From positions 1-64,000 of the forward strand of contig CAIXKE010000097.1 in assembly GCA_903919975.1 (NCBI GenBank): a stretch of 64,000 bases of DNA, in the 5' to 3' direction. A model generated the notes under the pieces. That model did not search any database. It saw only the letters and a program-made list of their open reading frames with translations, and was not told the DNA's origin. A program made the position numbers and the translations under genes. Origin of the DNA: Akkermansiaceae bacterium. Lineage in GTDB: Bacteria; Verrucomicrobiota; Verrucomicrobiia; Verrucomicrobiales; Akkermansiaceae. Shown here piece by piece: positions 59,572-64,000 of this stretch. Position 1 is the first letter of the stretch. Every line of letters begins with the position of its first letter.

Positions 59572-60275
59572 GCGGGGAAGACATAGACACAAGAGTGCAA
59601 GACACAAGAAAAGAAGAAGGGAGAACATGAGACGGAAGCAAGGACAACGAAACGACTCGCCTGCTCATCTTTGGATTTTCAGACCTGAGACTTTTAGACC
59701 CTGGACTGCTTACTACTGAAGGGCCGGGCCGCAGGAAGGAAAAAGGGGCTTATACATGCGGGATGCGGGGATTGATCTCGCGCAGGCGCAGTTCGAGGCG
59801 GATTTCCTTTCGACCACGCACACGGCCGCTGACATCGAGCAGCCCGTGCAGGTGGCGGCGAAAGTATAGCAGAAGTTATAACCTTTGCTAAAGTCCGACA
59901 TTCGACCGTCCCCGGCCAGGCTAAGTAAGGGCAGTAGTGCTTCCAGCGCGGCGCTGCCGTCACTGAGGACCTTCAATACTTTGGGCTTGAAGGCCTTGCC
60001 CAGCGTATCAGCACTTGGCAGCGTGCTCCAGCAGTGATGACGTCATGTATGAAGCATCCGTTGCCATAGAGCCGGTCCGCAAGCAGCAAAACATTTTTAT
60101 CTCATACCCAAACCGAAAAATAAAAATTACGTCATTGCGTGAACACCGCCCCTCACCTTCGGACGCGGTGTCCGACGTCACGTCATGAACATGATACACG
60201 CCGATCCCTGATGACTCTATATCCGCAATTGCGCTTTTAGCAGCGCATGACACGGTCAGTCCCTCGACCCCACAT
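59572..60275. other. Gene-poor stretch with possible decayed fragment and CGTCA repeats
   Basis: About 700 bases. A minus-strand frame at 59976-59713 reads smoothly in places (LSDGSAALEALLPLLSLAGDG) and another reads RGRKEIRLELRLREINPRI, but they are in different frames and no family is recognised; a decayed gene is possible. Nearer the protease start, atgacgtcat (60037-60046) is a perfect palindrome and cgtcat-type words recur at about 60131 and 60175-60190, each followed by gaaca. I see no tRNA. Confidence 0.5.
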
Positions 60276-63200
60276 ATGCGCCCGCCGATTTCCGTATTAT
60301 TTATGGCGTTTGTCCTTATGACACTTTCCCATGCCCAGATTGTGGTAGGTGGCAGGGAGTATTCCCGCGCGGCAAATGAACAAGGGAAAAAAGGCGAATG
60401 GGTTCTGTATCCTAAAGGCGCACCACCGGGAGATGGCTACCGACAATGGCTGACCAAGCGAGTGATCGTCGAAACAGAAGACGGTATTTCATTGGAAAAG
60501 GTCGCGGGCGTGGTGAAAACTGAGATGCGGGGAAAACACACTCTCGTGACGTTGGCTGGCGGACAGGATGCGGCGTTGGATGGTGCTGCCAGAATTCGAA
60601 AGCTTGCCGGCGTGAAGTCCGCGGAACCATTGCTCGCGCACCAGCAATATCGGCGCTTCATACCAAATGATCCGTTCTTTTCCCACAACGCGACGAATCC
60701 CGGCTATCAGTGGCATCTGAAAAACACAGGCCAAAACGGCGGCACGTCAGGCGTCGACGCGAATGTGGTCCCGGCATGGGAGACGTGGAAGGGAGCTGGC
60801 GTGAAAATCGGCATCGTTGACGACGGTCTGGAAGTGACCCACCCCGATCTGCAGCCAAATGCTGACACAATAAACGATTACGATTTCAATGACCACGACA
60901 ACGACCCGTCGCCGGGCGTGGGTGAGTTCCACGGCACGGCCTGCGCAGGCTTGGCGGCGGCACTGGGAAATAATGCCTTGGGTGGGACCGGCGCGGCACC
61001 GGAAGCGACATTGGTAGGCATGCGCCTGATCAGCGCGCCGACGACGGATGCGGATGAGGCGGATGCCTACGCGTATCGCAAGGACATCATCGCGGTGAAA
61101 AGCAATAGCTGGGGCCCCTACGATGGCGGATTCGGTGCGGGCGGACCGGGGAAATTAGGCCAAGATTCTTTGTTAGACGCGGTAACCACAGGGCGCGGCG
61201 GACTCGGCACGGTTTTCGTTTGGGCGGCGGGAAATGGCAATCAGAACGGCGATGATTCGAACTATGATGGGTGGGCGGCCTCTCCCTATGCGTTGGCGGT
61301 CGCCGCTGTCACCGACGGCGGAGTACAATCCTATTACAGTGAGCCGGGATCCAACATTCTTGTCTGCGCACCGTCCAGCGGCGGATCACAAGACATCACG
61401 ACGACCGACCGAGTGGGCGCAACTGGTTACAACGCGGGTGGCGGTGGGGACTACGCGAGCGCGGATTTCACCCGGACCTTTGGTGGGACTTCCGCGGCAA
61501 CGCCGCTGGTCTCGGGCATTGCGGCGCTGATGCTACAGGCGAATCCGGGACTCGGATACCGCGATGTGCAGGAAATCCTCGTCCGCACCGCAAAAAAGAT
61601 CGATTCTAACAGTGGCGGATGGGTGACGAATGGCGCGGGCTTCCATTTCAACGTGAAATATGGAGCCGGCCTTGTCGATGCGGCAGCTGCGACCACGCTG
61701 GCAGAAAAATGGACGAATCTCCCGTCCCTGCAGACGTTCTCCATTACCGCCCCGGAGTTGGCGCTGGAAATCCCGGATGGAATTACCTCCGGAGCCGCTC
61801 ACAACTTCAGTGTTTTACCAGCCGACAGCCTGCGGTTGGAGCACGTCACCGTGCATGTGAATGCCACCCATTCCTACCGCGGTAATCTGGAATGGTATCT
61901 AACATCACCCAGCGGAGTTCGCGTGCGCCTGGCACGTGCGCGAATCAATGACACCGGTGCGAATCTTGACTGGACCTTCATGACAACGCACTTTTGGGGC
62001 GAACGTTCCCAGGGAAACTGGTCGCTGCAGGCGGTTGATCCAACGGTAGGCGATGTCGGAACTTTGAATAGCGCAACGATCGGGTTTTTCGGTACGCCGG
62101 TGACAGGCCCGCTGCCATTGCCGGTCATCACTTCGAGCCTCGGCATTGTGATGCGCGAAGGAGCTGTGTTGGACTCGACCGTCACAGCATCAAATTTTCC
62201 CACCAGCTATAATGCCTCGGGGCTACCTCCAGGGGTTACCGTCAACACCACCACAGGCTTGATCTCCGGCGAGCCAAGCGGTGGCTCAGGCACGTATTTA
62301 GGAAATATCAGCGCCACCAACGCTACTGGCACGACAACGGATTTCGCGATTTTTCAAGTCCTCGGCGCAGATCCGGCGTTGTCGGAAGCGGTGGATTTGC
62401 CGGCCTCTGACAAAATCGTGCCGTTCGGTTATGGAAAATGGTTCAGCCAATCTCTAACAACTAATGATCTGGTGGACGCGGCGCAAAGCGGAGCTATCGG
62501 GAATGACGAATATTGCGGCATGGAAATGACGGTAACCGGCCCAACAACGATTTCCTTCAAATGGAAAGTCTCTTCGGAGGCGAACTACGACTACCTCATC
62601 TTCATGGTGGATGGTGTCATCCGTAACTACATCAGCGGCGAACAGGATTGGGCGACGGTGACATATGCCGTGGGAGCGGGCTCGCACAACATTGACTTCG
62701 ATTATTTCAAAGATGCCAACAACATCGCCGGGCTGGATGCTGGCTGGATTGATGAAATCGTTCTCACCCCCATCACCACACCACCCATCGTCACCGGTGG
62801 CACGGCCAACGCCTATGCCGATGTGCCATTCCGTTATCAGATCATAGGGACGAATGCTCCTTCGAGTTTCTCCGTCACCGGATTGCCCGCGGATTTGGCG
62901 GTATCACCCACCACCGGACTCATCACCGGCATTCTGCCCGAAATCGGCACCCATGTGGTGACCCTCCATGCGACGAATGAATTCGGCACAGGCGACGCTA
63001 TTCTAACGATTAATTCCGGCTCACTCTCCGATGGCCTCGCCGCAGCCGTCGATGCGCCTGAACTGGCATTCACCAGCACCGGTTCCAGCACCTGGTCACC
63101 CCAATCACTCTATTCACATGATGGCCAGGACGCGGCGCGTAGCGGGGCCATCAGCGATCTTTCACAAAGCGTCATGACCACGGTGGTCGAAGGCCCGGCG

Positions 63201-63704
63201 AAGGGCTCGTTCTACTGGGGAGTCTCCTCCGAGGCGACCTTCGATTTCCTACGCTTTTACATCGACGATGTGGAGCAGTCAGCCATCGATGGCGAGGTCG
63301 GCTGGACGCTCCGTAATTTCACACTTCCCGCTGGGACGCACACGCTCAAATGGGCATATATCAAGGATGATTTTGTCCGCTCCGGCATTGACGCGGGGTT
63401 TGTGGACCAGCTCAGCCTTTTCCACGATGCAGATGGTGACGGTTTCTACGCCGACATGGAGGCCCACTTCGGAACCAGCGATTTCGATGCGATTTCCAAA
63501 CCGCAGCCCAGGGTTTCTTACGGCTCCACCGGTGCGGCGCTGACCTTTCCCAGTATCTCCGGTAATCGCTACCGCATCGAACTCAGCGATGACCTCATCC
63601 TGTGGTCTCCCGTGATCGTGACCGCCACCGGGACGACAACGATCTACCTCGATCCCGGTGCGATCAAAGTCCCGCGAAAGTTTTATCGTCTGGCGGTGCC
63701 GTGA
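60276..63704 (+). CDS. Large exported kexin-like subtilisin protease
   Basis: 1142 residues. Signal peptide to about residue 20, propeptide, then an S8 domain with D182 (IVDDGLE), H219 (FHGTACAG), N320 (AAGNGNQ) and S406 (GGTSAATP). A proprotein-convertase P domain follows near 490-610 (HSYRGNLEWYLTSPSGV), then two putative Ig-like repeats with GLPPGVTVNTTTGLISG-type phrases and paired carbohydrate/ligand-type modules (FKWKVSSEANYDYLIF, FYWGVSSEATFDFLRF). A DADGDGF calcium motif and a final YRIELSDD...FYRLAVP module common in verrucomicrobial surface proteins end it. Probably secreted; substrate unknown. Confidence 0.93.
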   Translation: MRPPISVLFMAFVLMTLSHAQIVVGGREYSRAANEQGKKGEWVLYPKGAPPGDGYRQWLTKRVIVETEDGISLEKVAGVVKTEMRGKHTLVTLAGGQDAALDGAARIRKLAGVKSAEPLLAHQQYRRFIPNDPFFSHNATNPGYQWHLKNTGQNGGTSGVDANVVPAWETWKGAGVKIGIVDDGLEVTHPDLQPNADTINDYDFNDHDNDPSPGVGEFHGTACAGLAAALGNNALGGTGAAPEATLVGMRLISAPTTDADEADAYAYRKDIIAVKSNSWGPYDGGFGAGGPGKLGQDSLLDAVTTGRGGLGTVFVWAAGNGNQNGDDSNYDGWAASPYALAVAAVTDGGVQSYYSEPGSNILVCAPSSGGSQDITTTDRVGATGYNAGGGGDYASADFTRTFGGTSAATPLVSGIAALMLQANPGLGYRDVQEILVRTAKKIDSNSGGWVTNGAGFHFNVKYGAGLVDAAAATTLAEKWTNLPSLQTFSITAPELALEIPDGITSGAAHNFSVLPADSLRLEHVTVHVNATHSYRGNLEWYLTSPSGVRVRLARARINDTGANLDWTFMTTHFWGERSQGNWSLQAVDPTVGDVGTLNSATIGFFGTPVTGPLPLPVITSSLGIVMREGAVLDSTVTASNFPTSYNASGLPPGVTVNTTTGLISGEPSGGSGTYLGNISATNATGTTTDFAIFQVLGADPALSEAVDLPASDKIVPFGYGKWFSQSLTTNDLVDAAQSGAIGNDEYCGMEMTVTGPTTISFKWKVSSEANYDYLIFMVDGVIRNYISGEQDWATVTYAVGAGSHNIDFDYFKDANNIAGLDAGWIDEIVLTPITTPPIVTGGTANAYADVPFRYQIIGTNAPSSFSVTGLPADLAVSPTTGLITGILPEIGTHVVTLHATNEFGTGDAILTINSGSLSDGLAAAVDAPELAFTSTGSSTWSPQSLYSHDGQDAARSGAISDLSQSVMTTVVEGPAKGSFYWGVSSEATFDFLRFYIDDVEQSAIDGEVGWTLRNFTLPAGTHTLKWAYIKDDFVRSGIDAGFVDQLSLFHDADGDGFYADMEAHFGTSDFDAISKPQPRVSYGSTGAALTFPSISGNRYRIELSDDLILWSPVIVTATGTTTIYLDPGAIKVPRKFYRLAVP

Positions 63705-63864
63705 CCGAATATGAGATTTTCAGGAACGCGTGCCAACATTTCCGCATGATCTAACACTTATTTATAACGGGGACGAAAACATGAATGCGAAAATTTTGCC
63801 ATGATGGCCGCTATGCCAGGATTCTATTTGGCATCTCTTTAACGGCGGGTGGGCTTTCTGAACA

Positions 63865-64000
63865 TCAGTTAGACCTCAGAAGCAAGATGCGACCGTCCTT
63901 GATCGGGAATTTGGGAGCTTTCCGTGTTGAGCTTTTATCGAACCAGCCTGGGTCGGTTTCTGATGGATTTCTGGGATCGCTAAACAAGCCGAAGTCCGGT
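63865..64000 (-). CDS. Possible C-terminal end of a gene cut by the window edge
   Basis: Forty-four codons are open on the minus strand from the right edge to a TGA at 63865-63867. The peptide is plausible for a protein end (PDFGLFSDPRNPSETDPGWF, then KAPKFPIKDGRILLL) with mixed charge and aromatic content, and no other frame here looks better. No family recognised, and 44 codons is short, so this is a weak call. Bases 63705-63864 hold nothing I can name. Confidence 0.35.
   Translation of the reverse strand, partial: PDFGLFSDPRNPSETDPGWFDKSSTRKAPKFPIKDGRILLLRSN

Noticed and set aside
59572-60275. Transposase remnant or tRNA in the gene-poor stretch
   Set aside because: Fragments of smooth reading frame exist but no transposase motif, terminal repeats or cloverleaf could be recognised.

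Overview
The window reads as chromosomal DNA of a Verrucomicrobiota bacterium, most plausibly an aquatic polysaccharide degrader of the Verrucomicrobiaceae/Akkermansiaceae type. This is inferred from gene content: exported sulfatases with cysteine-type formylglycine motifs, several GH29 fucosidases, a DUF1080 protein paired with a Tat-exported Gfo/Idh/MocA oxidoreductase, discoidin-type sensor kinases, a B12-dependent ribonucleotide reductase, prepilin-like cassettes and wordy intergenic repeats. Most start codons lack a clear Shine-Dalgarno sequence and follow A/C-rich leaders. No rRNA, tRNA, CRISPR array or intact insertion sequence was recognised.

Region 1 (1-13.9 kb, minus strand) is a long, tightly spaced operon for a sulfated, probably fucose-containing glycan: alpha/beta-hydrolase esterase, GH29, putative glycosidase, sulfatase, second putative glycosidase, oxidoreductase, EF-hand protein, the scar of a third copy of the putative glycosidase, sulfatase, beta-propeller glycosidase, and a GH29 cut by the left edge. 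A discoidin-domain histidine kinase and NarL-type regulator (14.5-17.2 kb) are transcribed divergently and are the obvious candidates to control it.

Region 2 (17.3-34.8 kb) holds a glycosyltransferase, a broken PDZ/protease gene, small proteins (FmdB-like without cysteines, SUI1/YciH), a third GH29 divergent from a DUF1080/oxidoreductase pair (a likely 3-keto-glycoside route), NnrS, a nitronate-monooxygenase-like enzyme, nrdJ, a third sulfatase and a multiply broken SGNH hydrolase gene.

Region 3 (34.7-42.8 kb) carries rsmD and then a sulfate-acquisition locus: Rrf2 regulator, YezD-like protein, a structured leader ending in a U tract, an OprO/P-like porin, two tandem sulfate-binding proteins and cysTWA. 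It fits a cell that harvests sulfate from sulfated glycans.

Region 4 (42.8-49.7 kb) has a membrane alkaline-phosphatase-superfamily enzyme with threonine where sulfatases have formylglycine, a single-pass membrane protein translationally linked to it, an MGDG-synthase-like glycosyltransferase, a HAD phosphatase and thiG, followed by a tandem repeat block (49.7-50.1 kb).

Region 5 (50.1-57.5 kb) is a prepilin-like cassette with several exported proteins I cannot assign to a family; it is the best candidate here for an undescribed system. mutL, a 0.7 kb gene-poor stretch, and a large exported kexin-like protease complete the window.
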